NCBI GenBank assembly: GCA_041596515.1
Contig: JBFHIJ010000006.1
Coordinates: 1 to 64,000, forward strand
DNA from: JBFHIJ01 sp041596515
GTDB lineage: Bacteria; Bacteroidota; Ignavibacteria; Kapaibacteriales; UBA2268
Reading direction: 5' to 3'
DNA length: 64,000 nt
Part shown: positions 9,207-17,132 of the stretch, one piece after another
How positions within the stretch are numbered: the first letter of the stretch is position 1
Layout: the number at the start of each line of letters is the position of its first letter
Made by a program: the position numbers and the translations under genes
Notes under the pieces: generated by a model
Databases searched by the model: none
Told to the model about the DNA's origin: nothing
The model's input: only the letters and a program-made list of their open reading frames with translations

Positions 9207-10232
9207 CTATTTGATTGACATTGCTAGGCGCATTACTAAGTTGACCGGAAGACCGGGTTTCAATAACTGATTTACATCGCCAACAAAAAACATGTCTTTT
9301 TCCGGATAGTAAAATGCAAAAGACCCTGTAGAACCGGAATGCCCTATTAACTCACCTTTTCCCATAAAAAGAGTCATCAAAGTATTTAATGGGATTTGCA
9401 TATAGCCGCCACCGTAATAAATCGGCCCCATCTGAATCTGAAGTTTTCTATAATTAGACAGACGGTCAAAAAGACTTTCGGGGAAAAATCTGCCTTTGAA
9501 AAATGCTTTTAAAAAGACCATTAATTCTTTTGCTGTTGTAACAGTATTGCCACCGCCACGCAAGCTTTTCATCAACATCGGTCTTTTCAATGTTAGTTCT
9601 TTATAATACATATTCGGAACATCATCATCACCGGCAGGCATATATGTATTGCGCATAGATAAAGGATCGAAAATGTAATTACGAAAGACTTCTTCCAATG
9701 GTAGATTAGTTGTTTTCTCTATTACTTCACCAAGAAGCTGGAAATTGAGATCAGAATAAAAGGTTTTATTTCCTTGAGGAGCAAAGCGAGGTTTAAGTCT
9801 CTTGGTGATGTCGATTAATTCCTGAGTGCTAACCTTAAAATCTTCTTTTATAGCTCTTTTCATAATTCCACCTTCAGATTCGTAGCAAGGCAAGCCTGAA
9901 GTCTGGAATAATAGATCTGATAGTTTTAGCTTATTTGTGAAGTCAACACCCTTAAAAACATGTAGACCTTCCATATCGTAATTATCAAAATAATCAACTA
10001 CAAGACTATCTAATGAGACTTTGTTTTGTTCTTGCAAGATCAGAATGCAGGTGGTGGTAAAAAGCTTACCTACGCTTGCCGCCTGCATCGGAGAATCAAT
10101 GGTTTTATTGCCATAACTGCAAGCAACAGAAAAATCGGCCTCACTGTTTTCAGCAAATAAAACAGCTTCATGTATATGTTTAGACTGAGTAGCTTTAGTA
10201 AATATCTTCTCTATCTTTTCTTTATTCATCAT
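9207..10232 (-). CDS. serine hydrolase of the beta-lactamase/DD-peptidase fold
   Basis: 341 residues without a signal peptide, so probably cytoplasmic. Class C beta-lactamase-like motifs are visible: nucleophile motif SVGK at residues 53-56 (SxxK), YSD at 159-161 where YxN is usual, and HSG in IGHSGSTGSF as the third motif. The Asn to Asp change in the second motif is conservative and tolerated in some esterase-type members. Likely an esterase or peptidase on small molecules; substrate unknown. Convergent with rpsP and sharing its bidirectional terminator. The start is either of two adjacent ATGs. Confidence 0.85.
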   Translation of the reverse strand: MMNKEKIEKIFTKATQSKHIHEAVLFAENSEADFSVACSYGNKTIDSPMQAASVGKLFTTTCILILQEQNKVSLDSLVVDYFDNYDMEGLHVFKGVDFTNKLKLSDLLFQTSGLPCYESEGGIMKRAIKEDFKVSTQELIDITKRLKPRFAPQGNKTFYSDLNFQLLGEVIEKTTNLPLEEVFRNYIFDPLSMRNTYMPAGDDDVPNMYYKELTLKRPMLMKSLRGGGNTVTTAKELMVFLKAFFKGRFFPESLFDRLSNYRKLQIQMGPIYYGGGYMQIPLNTLMTLFMGKGELIGHSGSTGSFAFYYPEKDMFFVGDVNQLLKPGLPVNLVMRLAMSIK

Positions 10233-10291
10233 AGCAGAGTAATTTTATGTTTCAAATTTTGACAATTTACATAACAATGTACGAAAATAGA

Positions 10292-10894
10292 TTAAGCAAG
10301 TTCAGAAGTTTTTTTCCTCCGAACTCTATATCCTATAACTATAGTAATAACAAATAATATCAAGCCGTATTTGAAATATCCGGAGAGTATTGATTTACTA
10401 TCGGTGACCAGTTTGCCACTGTATATATTAACTCCGTGATGTCTGCTGTCTTTAGTTTCAATTTTCAGAATAGAATCCTGGAGGCTATTGCTCTCGCACC
10501 ATATTTTGTGTGATAAGCTTGGAATCAAATCACTTTCACTTATTTCGAATTCAGACCCGTATAAATAAAGAATTGTATCTTCTTGATATATACTTACCAC
10601 TGGAGTATTATCTCGAAACCAATGTTCTATATAAATAAAACAAGTACCGTCATTACTCAATGTCGTTGATTCATAGCCACAATGTTGATAGTTACGTTCC
10701 CATAGTAAAGTGCTGTCAGAATTAAACACTTCCAATTTCCATTTGCTTTCTAAGCTATCTCTATAAACTTTAGCAAAATATTTACCGTTAGCTGAAGAAG
10801 TGCTAAAATCCCGATAAAAAGGTGGTTCGTCAGCAAAAGCAGATATAAATATGATTATAGAGAATATTAATGTAAGAAATATTGAATTTCTCAT
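10292..10894 (-). CDS. exported hypothetical protein with C-terminal membrane anchor
   Basis: 200 residues from ATG 10894, the start that begins the signal peptide cleanly (MRNSIFLT...ISAFA); an ATG four codons earlier exists. The mature part is beta-rich with several aromatics (FAKVYRDSLESKWKLEVFNS, TLLWERNYQHCGYESTTLSNDGT), similar in style to proteins describing the cell-surface state in Bacteroidota. It ends with one membrane helix (YGLILFVITIVIGY) and the positive tail RVRRKK, giving a periplasmic domain anchored in the inner membrane. No known family recognised. Confidence 0.7.
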   Translation of the reverse strand: MRNSIFLTLIFSIIIFISAFADEPPFYRDFSTSSANGKYFAKVYRDSLESKWKLEVFNSDSTLLWERNYQHCGYESTTLSNDGTCFIYIEHWFRDNTPVVSIYQEDTILYLYGSEFEISESDLIPSLSHKIWCESNSLQDSILKIETKDSRHHGVNIYSGKLVTDSKSILSGYFKYGLILFVITIVIGYRVRRKKTSELA

Positions 10895-10945
10895 TTCAGA
10901 ATCCATATTTGATCGATTTTATACTCATGATATGAGAGCTTTCAT

Positions 10946-11539
10946 TTAACTCAGATCTACTCTTGGTGGATAATAATCTGTGAGCTTTTTCATAGTTAGC
11001 TTTCTTGTATCCAAATTATAGGTAAAACTATACATAACATCTTCAAAATTTAAGTTCGGTGGCCACACATCATATTCATCTCTTGGATCGAATGTTAGAC
11101 CTGATATTGTATTCCCATTAACTTCAATCTGACTCATTTCATTACAAGATATAAATTCAGTTTCCAAAGTTTCCAAATTTGATTCCAGAATAAAAAAGCA
11201 GTGCTGAGATTAGAAGACTAGTCTATCATTGTCAGCACGATATATTATATCATATAAACATCCAATACAATCAACTAGTTCCTCTTTATTAGGATCAATT
11301 ATATAAGAACCTAAAATTAATAGGTATTTTGTGTTTGGAATCTCAATAATATGGTCTGTGGGATCATCTTTTGGATAGTATCCTTTAGCAAAATTGGCTA
11401 CCCAATCAGTACCATCATCTTTAAAGAAACGTACAACAAAGCCTTCACTGTATATATTTTTCCCACTATTTGGAATAGATATATACATTGGACCATAAGC
11501 TGGAAGTCCGTCTAATTTTTCGTATCTTTTATTTTGCAT
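10946..11539 (-). pseudogene. broken tandem copy of the 11545-12171 gene (in-frame stop)
   Basis: Read as one frame from ATG 11539 to the stop at 10946, this matches the neighbouring 208-residue gene over its whole length. Shared segments include MQNKRYE, IPN.GKNIYSEGFVVRFFK, DGTDWVANF, IIDPNKEE against IVNPNEEK, the C-terminal GLTFDPRDE against GLSYDPCNH, and YNLDTRKL against YNLESKEL. A single TAA at 11210-11212 splits it; the frame continues without shift on both sides, and the residues after the stop (FILESNLETLETEFIS) still align with ILEPNNQIYETQRIS. One nonsense mutation has therefore probably inactivated it, unless it is read through. It begins 5 bases after the intact copy's stop. 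Confidence 0.8.
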
Positions 11540-11544
11540 ATTTT

Positions 11545-12171
11545 TTACCAAAATTTCCACCATTTATCTTTAGTCTCATCTTTTTCAATTGTATATACAG
11601 ATTGCTCTATTAATTGTTGTTTATCGTCCACTATCACACAATTGTTATAGCTACCGCCTATCAGTTCTTTTGACTCAAGATTATATGAAAATTCTACCCA
11701 TTCTTGAGAATGATTGCAGGGATCATAGGATAATCCTCTAACCGTATTATCTTCTGCATGAACGTCTTTAAACCCATCCCATGAGATTCTTTGTGTTTCA
11801 TAAATCTGGTTGTTAGGTTCAAGGATTATTAAATGAGTACAATCAGTAAATACGAGTATATTGTTGGAGATTTGAAACATTGTGTCTATCGCCATCCCAA
11901 AGCTATCAATTATCTTTTCTTCGTTAGGGTTTACTATATATGCAGTGCCCTTTGCAAGAACTAAAAGTAAATTTGAATTTGGGAGCTCAATCACTTTAGT
12001 AAGCTCTGTCCAACTATTTGTAAAATTGGCAACCCAATCAGTACCATCTTCTTTAAAGAAACGTACGACAAAGCCTTCACTGTATATATTTTTTCCACAA
12101 TTAGGAATAGATTTATACATTGAACCATAAGGTGGAAGTCCGTCTAATATTTCGTATCTCTTATTTTGCAT
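11545..12171 (-). CDS. hypothetical protein, intact member of a tandem duplicate
   Basis: 208 residues, no signal peptide, no recognised family. Repeated short beta-strand units (VVRFFKEDGTDWVANF, VIELPNSNLLLVLAKG, ILVFTDCTHLIILEP) suggest a small propeller-like or WD-like fold, and the end is Trp-rich (KDKWWKFW). The downstream copy is about as long but carries a stop. DNA identity between copies is very high around 11429-11461 and 12061-12093 (one difference in 33 bases), so the duplication is recent or homogenised. Similar repeated hypothetical genes in Bacteroidota often surround contact-toxin immunity loci, but nothing here shows that. Confidence 0.7.
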   Translation of the reverse strand: MQNKRYEILDGLPPYGSMYKSIPNCGKNIYSEGFVVRFFKEDGTDWVANFTNSWTELTKVIELPNSNLLLVLAKGTAYIVNPNEEKIIDSFGMAIDTMFQISNNILVFTDCTHLIILEPNNQIYETQRISWDGFKDVHAEDNTVRGLSYDPCNHSQEWVEFSYNLESKELIGGSYNNCVIVDDKQQLIEQSVYTIEKDETKDKWWKFW

Positions 12172-12202
12172 TATTTTATCTAAATTTTTTAATGATTAGG
12201 CT

Positions 12203-12219
12203 TGCACTTCCATTTTTTT
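12203..12219. repeat. copy of the rpsP terminator right arm
   Basis: The bases TTGCACTTCCATTTTTTT here also occur at about 9183-9200 in the ffh-rpsP terminator. The left arm is missing, so no hairpin can form here. The bases just right of it (CCTAG at about 12230) also resemble the 3' end of the hydrolase gene at 9207-9230. Between the two copies lie four minus-strand accessory genes. Confidence 0.45.
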
Positions 12220-12249
12220 AGCAAAATTCTAGGCTCAAATTTTTTCTAC

Positions 12250-12759
12250 CTACTCTTTACTGCTTTCTTTAGATTTATACAATTTTGCAAAGATATCATA
12301 TTTGATCACAAGCAATAAGCCAAGTAGAATATTCACACCGCTAACTGCCCAACGAAAATATTCTTTAGACATGTATTCTTGACCAATCATTTCTGATTTA
12401 AATGAGAATAAAGCGTGACTTAGAAAATTTGGAATATTGTCTAAAACCAGAAATCCACCGATGATAAAAGTACATAATTTTATAATGTCAGTTGGTTTTA
12501 AGCCACCAAAATCTATTCTGTCCTCATCAAAACCTCTTTCCAGTTTTAAGAGTTTTACAATTTTGTCTGATTTAAATAGAAAAGCAACTGTTAAACCAAC
12601 TGTAACAGCAATTATAAATATTATCCAAAAGCTTGTAAACAAGTCATTGTTCATACCTATAAATGATAAGCTTGAAGGTATTACTGAAAAAAGTGTTTTG
12701 ATAATTGAGTAAAGACCGAATATTTTTACCAGCAGAATGAAAAAGTCTCTTTTTGTCAT
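12250..12759 (-). CDS. small integral membrane protein, function unknown
   Basis: 169 residues with four hydrophobic stretches (about 7-35, 43-62, 88-110 and 138-155) separated by short charged loops. A loop between helices 2 and 3 carries LKLERGFDEDRIDFGGLKPTDIIKL. No transporter, kinase or enzyme motif is visible and no family is recognised. It sits alone between the tandem paralogs and a REP-like element, on the same strand as its neighbours. Confidence 0.65.
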   Translation of the reverse strand: MTKRDFFILLVKIFGLYSIIKTLFSVIPSSLSFIGMNNDLFTSFWIIFIIAVTVGLTVAFLFKSDKIVKLLKLERGFDEDRIDFGGLKPTDIIKLCTFIIGGFLVLDNIPNFLSHALFSFKSEMIGQEYMSKEYFRWAVSGVNILLGLLLVIKYDIFAKLYKSKESSKE

Positions 12760-12929
12760 TGAATGTCTATCTATTTTTTATGATACAAACTTTGTTTATT
12801 AACATATATCAAAATCAATATAACAAAAATAGTAAAAATTCAAGTATTATATATAATCTTTAAGTATTAATTATTTTACTGATTTCCTTCTTTTATATCG
12901 CCAAATGACAAATATTATAGATATCACCA

Positions 12930-12960
12930 CACTTCGACTCACTTCATTCGCTCAGTGACC
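12930..12960. repeat. REP-like element (CACTTCGACTC...CTCAGTGACC)
   Basis: In the 279-base gap 12760-13038. The ends CACTTCGACT and CTCAGTGACC are the two halves of a short palindromic repeat (GGTCACTGAGCG...GTCGAAGTG) that I recall as very common between genes in many Bacteroidota genomes. Only one copy is seen in this window, so its repetitive nature here is inferred from recall of related genomes. Confidence 0.45.
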
Positions 12961-13038
12961 TTTTGATAAATTGCAACTAGAATAATTTAGTCTTTCGCAG
13001 TTGTCAAGTATTCCTTGTCAGCTGAATCAAGTCTAAAT

Positions 13039-14127
13039 TTACCTCACTACCACAAACTTCTCTAAATGTGAGCCAATTTTTACAAAATAGATGCCTGCAG
13101 GCAAAGATGAAATATCTATTCTGATTGAGTTTTCGTTTGTAGATATTTCGCTTTGTGATATAGTGAAATCTTCCCCATAGCTGTTGTATATTTTTACTGA
13201 AGACTCTATCTCAGCCATAAGGTTAACCCTACGGTCGAAATTATATGATATTTCAATATAATCAGATGCCGGGTTAGGGGAGAGAGTTGTTTCTGATTTT
13301 GTACTTTCTTCTACATTAGTAATTCCTGCCCAACCTGCTACTCTGGCGAGCATCCACCAGAAAGCTTTACCTTTTTGCTGGCAGTTGATACATTTTGAGT
13401 GGGCACAGCTGCAGTCTTCACATTCTCCCGGATGTGCTTCACACCATTCGTCTGCCCAGTTGCCGCCGTCGTAATTGCAAGCGTCATCTGCATTTTTATC
13501 GAGGAAATAGTTCCCATCAGGATCATAACTTTCTATATCTGCAAAGTCAAATAAGATTTTATTATTATCTCTGCAGTACTGTCTGATTTGATTATTTCTC
13601 TGATTTACATTTCCATCTTCACCACTTCCTTCTAAGTGCCCTGTCATATATATAAAAGTAATATCAGGGTAGTCTGTTTCAAGTTTATCCATAAGACTTA
13701 AGTAAGTTTCAATATTAGCAACGGAACCATCTACCTGACCGCACCACGACCACATCACTATATTGATATTTTTCGTATTATTATCTAGCATAGAGCGGGT
13801 TCTGGCTTCCCACGTTACTCTATCAGGATTTCCCAAATCACCTGCCAGAAGCGAGGCATCATTCAAGTATAAAGAGTTATCACCATCATTGAAAGTATAG
13901 AGAGAGCCAGGAAGCTCTTCCAGAATTGTCATACCGGAAACTATCTGGCTACCATGAGAGGTGTGCCCATAAGCGATACGAAATTGAGATTTAACTTTTT
14001 CGATCCAGTTTTCCGGAACCTGATTTAAATTAGTACAGTTGTGGTCAATAATAATGGAATTTTCACTACTATACGTTTTTGCAAACGAGATGGATAGAAC
14101 TAAAAGAAGTAGTACAAACTTTCTCAT
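13039..14127 (-). CDS. secreted SGNH-like protein with T9SS sorting domain
   Basis: 362 residues. Signal peptide 1-20. The central part (about 25-260) looks like an SGNH/GDSL-type hydrolase of unusual kind: FRIAYGHTSHGSQIVSG, an NIVMWSWCGQVDG strand, and TFIYMTGHLEGSGEDG followed by NQIRQYCRDNNKILFDFADIESYD. It then has a Cys-rich segment of about six cysteines (EWCEAHPGECEDCSCAHSKC) probably cross-linked by disulfides or binding metal. The end (about 280-362) is a T9SS type A sorting domain (LSPNPASDYIEISYN, VKIYNSYGE, LPAGIYFVKI). Secreted to the surface by type IX secretion. Enzymatic function is inferred from fold-like motifs only. Confidence 0.75.
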   Translation of the reverse strand: MRKFVLLLLVLSISFAKTYSSENSIIIDHNCTNLNQVPENWIEKVKSQFRIAYGHTSHGSQIVSGMTILEELPGSLYTFNDGDNSLYLNDASLLAGDLGNPDRVTWEARTRSMLDNNTKNINIVMWSWCGQVDGSVANIETYLSLMDKLETDYPDITFIYMTGHLEGSGEDGNVNQRNNQIRQYCRDNNKILFDFADIESYDPDGNYFLDKNADDACNYDGGNWADEWCEAHPGECEDCSCAHSKCINCQQKGKAFWWMLARVAGWAGITNVEESTKSETTLSPNPASDYIEISYNFDRRVNLMAEIESSVKIYNSYGEDFTISQSEISTNENSIRIDISSLPAGIYFVKIGSHLEKFVVVR

Positions 14128-14257
14128 GTGAACTCCTATACAAAAAATGGAATATGTTGATTCCTTAATATAAAAATTTATACTTAAAATAGTAAGAAAT
14201 TAATCATATTAGTTGAGCTCTACCTAAAGTATGCACTATAAACAGCTTCATAAACAA

Positions 14258-14983
14258 CTATTTTTTTTCCAAATCTATAAAAATTGAGTTATAATAAATA
14301 GTAGTAGTAGCTTCAAAACCGGAATCAGTGGCGACTATTACCCATATTTCTCCCTCAGAGTTTGCTGTAACAGCTATGGGAGTGTCAGTTTTCATAAATT
14401 TAAGTTTATATAAATATTTGTCAGTACCATTTGCAAAGTTACCTATAATCTGCATGTTGCTACCGCCCAATGCCTGGTTGCCTTTATCAATATTCATTCT
14501 GAAATGATTGTCTGAATTATCTAGTACTTTTTGAGGTTCTATATTAGCAGCGCCGGCTTTAATATAAACAGATTCACCGGGAGCTCCGCCTACCCCCATC
14601 TGACCACTGGCTGCATTTGTTGCTATCTCGACTTCCATGTGTACTAAGTACTCTTGATTTGGCTCTAATCCGGTAATTTTCTTTTTTGCAAACATGAATA
14701 GGTCGTCGCTGTGATTATTTCCGGTTTGCATCAACGCACCGTTTTTTGTATCTAACGGCTCAGGTAAGGCGGAATAGGCAAAATCTAATTCAAAGAATTC
14801 TTCAATATTTGCATGATTAGGATAGTCCGCAAAATCTCCAATCCAACCTTCTGTATCAGTATTAAATTCAAATTTATAATCAAATTCTGCTGGATTATCA
14901 ATTATTGGATTATTATCTTCAGACCCACACGCAAACAGCAAAAATAAAACAGATAAACTAAGTGCTAATTTGATGCTATTCAT
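14258..14983 (-). CDS. lipoprotein of unknown function
   Basis: 242 residues from ATG 14983, chosen because it gives a clean lipoprotein signal (MNSIKLALSLSVLFLLFACGS, lipobox LFAC); an earlier in-frame ATG at 15022 would bury that signal. The mature part is beta-rich with a jelly-roll-like look (YKFEFNTDTEGWIGDFADYP, YLVHMEVEIATNAASGQMGVGGAPGESVYIKAG, YYNSIFIDLEKK), similar to carbohydrate-binding-type modules. Probably outer-membrane attached. No catalytic motif is seen. Confidence 0.7.
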   Translation of the reverse strand: MNSIKLALSLSVLFLLFACGSEDNNPIIDNPAEFDYKFEFNTDTEGWIGDFADYPNHANIEEFFELDFAYSALPEPLDTKNGALMQTGNNHSDDLFMFAKKKITGLEPNQEYLVHMEVEIATNAASGQMGVGGAPGESVYIKAGAANIEPQKVLDNSDNHFRMNIDKGNQALGGSNMQIIGNFANGTDKYLYKLKFMKTDTPIAVTANSEGEIWVIVATDSGFEATTTIYYNSIFIDLEKK

Positions 14984-15347
14984 GTCAAAAACCTCAATTA
15001 AATAACTAAAAATACTTGCCATAGAAATAGAGTTTATATCATAATTACTATTTACTCAAAGAATACTGATCCTATATTTATATATTCTAAGAGTTATTTT
15101 TTAGTATTGAATGTTGATTTAAAATACACTCAATTTCTAAATAAGTTGCTAATGTGTGGCTTTTTAGTTCAGATACAGAAATAGTGAATTTCAATATCTT
15201 AGTTTAAAAATAGTAGCAAACAAGTGATCAAACGCTTCAACCAGTATAGCCAATAGCAAAAGCAAATAGAGTTGGGAAAAGTTAGCATAAGAAATATATC
15301 AATAACCCAAAAATGTCATTTGAGAAGATGGAGAAGCTCTAAAGTCA

Positions 15348-15380
15348 TTGAATGGCAAGGGGTTGAAACCCCTTGTTCAA
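15348..15380. other. isolated strong hairpin in a 550-base gap
   Basis: The gap 15023-15573 has no convincing gene. It contains a perfect 8-bp stem (15356-15363 with 15368-15375) with loop TGAA. An outer 5-bp arm (15348-15352 with 15376-15380) extends it with a 3-base bulge. No T-run follows, so it is not a terminator. A 64-codon open frame overlaps it but has no ribosome site and an implausible composition. The rest of the gap is plain AT-rich sequence. Confidence 0.5.
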
Positions 15381-15513
15381 TAAGCTATTACGTAATATTT
15401 TCTTACAGAGGAAGTAAGCATGCTCATTGGTTCTACGGTCATTTACAGCACTATGATGACATCTAATGACAAATCCGGGATTAACATTTTTAGAGTTCAA
15501 TTTAAACTAATAT

Positions 15514-15542
15514 AAAAAAACCGCGGTTTTAATCCCACGGTT
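15514..15542 (-). terminator. intrinsic terminator of the lytic transglycosylase operon
   Basis: On the minus strand an 8-bp stem (AACCGTGG with CCGCGGTT, one wobble) and an 8-base loop are followed by seven Ts. It ends the block 18781-15574. Confidence 0.82.
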
Positions 15543-15573
15543 GCATAATATTATTTTATTTGTAGATTCTTTA

Positions 15574-16467
15574 CTATTTTTTTGGTACAGCTATTTCCCA
15601 GTCAACTCTGTCAGGATGAAGAGGCAGCTCTCTACCGAGTATCCAAGGATTTAATAGCTTAACTTCTTTATAAGTTGTATTGTTTTCCTTTGCCCAATCT
15701 GCAAGATCGGCTACTTTAGTTGCTTTTACTATATTAAATTTATAAGGCTTGTAATAGTCTTCATCGTCAAGGTAGAAGCCATATTTTTCATGATTTGCCA
15801 TCAGTTCTTTAATAATTGCAATCCTAAAAATGAAGCGTGATGTTTCATCATTTAGAAATAAGTCAAAGTAATCTTCTCCATCCTGATAGTTCATACTTCT
15901 GGAGATACCTGTTTGTCCCATATTGTAGCCGGCAAGTGTTACTAACCAGTTCCCGTGTCGTTCATGGCCTTCCTTTAGGAATTCCATTGCAGCACGAGTG
16001 CTCATTTCCGGGTGTTTTCTCTCGTCTACATAATTGCCACACAGTAGCCCCATATTTCTGCCTGTTCCTTTCATAAACTGCCACAATCCAAGTGCACTTT
16101 TACTGGACAGTGCCTGATAAAGGGCCGACTCGGCAACAGAAAGATATTTTAAATCATCGGGAAGTTTCTTTTCAGCAATTATTTTTTCGTACATAGGAAA
16201 ATATCTGCCGGATCTTTTTAGATATAGCATGATTTGGCCGGGTTGCTGAAGCAGAAGATAAAACTCTCTTTCAGCCCTCTCTTTTACTTCCGGGATGTCC
16301 AGTGGCAAACGCTCACCACAAAGAAATAATTCGCTTGGAAGTTTATATTCCGAAATATGTAGTCTGTAATTTTCTTTTTTTCTTTTATTCTGATTAGAAA
16401 GCAAGCTATGATTATCCTGAGTGCAAGCTAAAACAAACACAACAAGAATAAGAATAATTTTTTTCAT
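15574..16467 (-). CDS. lipoprotein lytic transglycosylase (MltD-like)
   Basis: 297 residues from ATG 16467, which has a GGGGGG/AAAGG-type ribosome site and begins a lipoprotein signal (MKKIILILVVFVLACTQ); the longer open frame starts inside the previous gene. The SLT goose-type lysozyme domain covers about residues 90-230, with the catalytic Glu in YLSVAESALYQALSSKSALG followed by LWQFMKGTGR and the AGYNMGQ motif. The end (VKATKVADLADWAKENNTTYKEVKLLNPWI) resembles a single LysM peptidoglycan-binding module. It cleaves glycan strands non-hydrolytically at the cell wall. Third gene of a coupled block with an ABC ATPase and a metalloprotease. Confidence 0.9.
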   Translation of the reverse strand: MKKIILILVVFVLACTQDNHSLLSNQNKRKKENYRLHISEYKLPSELFLCGERLPLDIPEVKERAEREFYLLLQQPGQIMLYLKRSGRYFPMYEKIIAEKKLPDDLKYLSVAESALYQALSSKSALGLWQFMKGTGRNMGLLCGNYVDERKHPEMSTRAAMEFLKEGHERHGNWLVTLAGYNMGQTGISRSMNYQDGEDYFDLFLNDETSRFIFRIAIIKELMANHEKYGFYLDDEDYYKPYKFNIVKATKVADLADWAKENNTTYKEVKLLNPWILGRELPLHPDRVDWEIAVPKK

Positions 16468-16496
16468 ACCTTTTCTACCCCCCATATAATTATTTA

Positions 16497-17132
16497 TCAA
16501 TTTTGCTGCTGAATGTCTATAGATTTGTCGCAAAGCTTAATTTCTCTGTCTTCATTAGAAGCGATAAGCACTGCTCCTCCGTTTGAAATGTGATTTTCAA
16601 ATATACTTTCTACCGTTTCTATTCCTTCCTTATCCAAGTTGCTTGTAGGCTCATCCATAAAGAAAAGCTGACCCGGACGTTGTAGAGCAAGTGCAAATTT
16701 CATTCGTTGCTTCATGCCTGAAGAGAATTTTTTTATTTCCCTTTTTCTGGCTTTATAGATACCAACTTTTTCTAGGTTTGTTTTCGCAAACTCCTCGTCA
16801 TATTTAATACCTTGGATTTCAGCAAAAATCTTTAGATGCTCTAACGGAGTAAATTCTTCGTACAAATTCAAGTATGGCGAGACAAAGCAGATGTGCTCAT
16901 GCCAGTTACTGTTTTCTATCTTATCATTACCGGACATATAAATTACTTCACCTTTAGATGGCGTGACTACTCCGGCTATTATCTTTAATAAGGTTGACTT
17001 GCCGGATCCGTTAATGCCGGTAACAACCAGAGACTCGCCGTTAGCTATAGTAAAAGTAATATCCTTGAATAAAAAATTTCTGCCATCAAAGGATTTAGCC
17101 AATTTATTTGCTGAAATTTTAAAATCTATCAT
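16497..17132 (-). CDS. ABC transporter ATP-binding protein (CcmA-like size)
   Basis: 211 residues with Walker A GINGSGKST (about 40-48), signature FSSGMKQR, Walker B LFFMDEP followed by TSNLD, and a closing ASNEDRE switch. Length and the compact single domain resemble CcmA or other small export ATPases. No membrane subunit is adjacent, so it must pair with a permease elsewhere. Its ATG overlaps the stop of the upstream metalloprotease by 4 bases (ATGA), and it is followed 29 bases later by the lytic transglycosylase, so the three are co-translated. Confidence 0.9.
   Translation of the reverse strand: MIDFKISANKLAKSFDGRNFLFKDITFTIANGESLVVTGINGSGKSTLLKIIAGVVTPSKGEVIYMSGNDKIENSNWHEHICFVSPYLNLYEEFTPLEHLKIFAEIQGIKYDEEFAKTNLEKVGIYKARKREIKKFSSGMKQRMKFALALQRPGQLFFMDEPTSNLDKEGIETVESIFENHISNGGAVLIASNEDREIKLCDKSIDIQQQN

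Noticed and set aside
15272..15466. 64-codon open frame on + strand
   Set aside because: TTG start without ribosome site, implausible composition, runs through a strong hairpin.
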